The notes below the pieces were generated by a model. The model saw nothing but the letters and a program-made list of their open reading frames with translations, had not been told where the DNA came from and made no database searches. Shown here in pieces: positions 62,701 to 64,000 of a stretch of DNA of 64,000 nucleotides (its first letter is position 1; each line of letters begins with the position of its first letter). The position numbers were made by a program, and so were the translations under genes. This stretch comes from Loxodes magnus (taxonomy: Eukaryota; Ciliophora; Karyorelictea; Loxodida; Loxodidae). Location: NCBI GenBank assembly GCA_946699065.1, contig CAMPDV010000233.1:391728-455727 (forward strand). Direction: 5' to 3'.

Positions 62701-64000
62701 ATATTATAATTAAGATTTTTGATAAAATATAGAATTTATTGGAAAAAAACGATCTCATTATAATTTAATAAATTATGTCTATGGCATAGAATAAATAATG
62801 TAGACAAATCTCTTCCTAAGATAAATTAATTTAGATTTATAAGGCATAAAAAAGCTGGAGAAGCTCAATTTGAATTAGTTAGAGTTATCATTAATTTAGC
62901 TTAATTAATAAAAAATTATAAAAAAGTATAAACTAAACACTTTATATTTAGGGAAAAATTAAATTTTAGAGTTCCTTTTCAATGAAATTCTAAGGAATTT
63001 GAAATTAATTATTCTTTATAAATGTATAAATATTAATTCCAGTCTAAATTGCGTATATTCTTATATTAATAGAATTCAACAATAAGATAATATCTTGTCT
63101 GACGTAAATTCTAGTTTTCAAAGTTGTAGAAATTTGAGTCGAGCTAGTATGAATATTTAGAACTGATAAAAGGATTTAAAATATAAAATGATAAAGCAAT
63201 AAATAAATATATCCCCAGCTATATATCTTAGCCTATAAATAAATAGTTATATAATTTAATGTTTTATTATGTTCGAATGTGTATATTATCTTAGATAAGA
63301 GATATTAATGATATTCATTTAAATCATAATAAAATAGTATTTGAATACTTTTTAGTTAAATGATGGGGTATAAATCTTTATATATTGCTATAACTTTAAG
63401 CAAGAGCATTAATCTTAGATACTAGTCTTAAAGCCATCGAGTTTGGGTAGATAGAGTAAAAAAATTATTGAAAATACTAAAAAGGAAAATCTACAACTAG
63501 AAGAACCTTAAATGAATTAAGTTATTTAGAAGCTTTCTCTTCTATTTAAGAGATTCCTCTTAATTTGAATTAAAAATAATTATTTTAAATCTTATTATTT
63601 AACCCCTTCAAATATAACTAACTACATCTATTTATTTTATATAATTCTTTCTAAATTACATCACATTTAAGTTATCATTATTAAAGGTTAATTAAGAGTT
63701 TATTTTATATTAAGCTTTAACTATTTATTTTCCTATTTTTGTAAGATTATTTTACTAAGTTATTTCTTCATGGTTAGCAATTTATTTAATCCTTTCCTTT
63801 TGTTTATTCTAAATTGGTATTAAAAATAAATCTTCTAAGAAATATTTATAAAATAGATAAAATCATGACTAACCTCTTGAAGAGCACCAATATTATTAAT
63901 TTTTACTAAATAAAAATTTGCAAAAATTAAGCTTAAATGTGTCATGTAAGGTATGGAGAAAAATTAAATTTGAAGGAACAAATAAAATAAAAATAAAAGT
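62701..64000. other. Unassigned stretch to the right edge
   Basis: A/T-rich. A weak plus-strand coding signal near 63670-63900 ends at the window edge. No start, domain or stop can be defended. Confidence 0.3.

Noticed and set aside
1..64000. CRISPR array, rRNA genes, bacterial promoters or ribosome binding sites
   Set aside because: No regularly spaced repeats or rRNA-like sequence were seen, and the introns and code show a ciliate nuclear genome.

Overview
The window is very AT-rich nuclear DNA from a ciliate with a reassigned genetic code. In every gene I can identify by homology, TAA and TAG fall where glutamine belongs and TGA falls where tryptophan belongs. Examples are the NWRPISL motif of a reverse transcriptase, the YEGEW cores of MORN repeats, and a CCHC zinc knuckle. 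TGA also sits exactly at the C-terminus of several short, well-bounded genes. This is the ambiguous karyorelictean code (table 27, Loxodes/Parduczia type). The all-ambiguous Condylostoma code (table 28) is the alternative, because a few long frames seem to end at tandem TAA with no TGA nearby. Introns are tiny (16 and 19 nt in the clearest cases). Ordinary stop-to-stop ORF calling is therefore meaningless here. I called genes from conserved motifs, methionine starts, continuity of frame and enrichment of G at codon position 1.

Layout. 0-7.2 kb: plus-strand hypothetical coding sequence, cut by the left edge. 7.25-10.39 kb: a 5'-truncated LINE retrotransposon flanked by an 18-bp target-site duplication. 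10.6-22.6 kb: hypothetical plus-strand coding sequence, with a minus-strand CDK-inhibitor-like gene at 11.9-12.3 kb. 22.7-28.6 kb (minus): a complete four-domain voltage-gated calcium channel. 28.7-33.9 kb: three hypothetical genes. 34.1 kb: a second CDK-inhibitor-like gene. 34.5-37.4 kb: a hypothetical gene and a small coiled-coil protein. 38.9-39.9 kb (minus): a zinc-finger protein. 40.8 kb: an ESCRT-III (CHMP6/Vps20-like) subunit. 43.0-45.7 kb: a MORN, F-box and leucine-rich-repeat protein. 45.8-46.4 kb (minus): a gag-like zinc-knuckle fragment. 48.7-50.2 kb: small hypothetical genes. 50.3-59.5 kb: a giant secreted/membrane protein with Pmp-like glycine-rich repeats and a multi-pass C-terminus. 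61.0 kb (minus): a tRNA-like pseudogene. 62-63 kb: one more hypothetical gene.

Genes are closely packed on both strands with short gaps, and I see no operon logic. Recognisable functions are those of a single-celled ciliate: membrane excitability (calcium channel), cell-cycle control (two Kip/KRP-type inhibitors), membrane remodelling (ESCRT-III), ubiquitin targeting and cortex (MORN/F-box/LRR), and surface architecture (giant repeat protein). Hypothetical frames are given with low to moderate confidence, because with almost no true stop codon several frames can look open.
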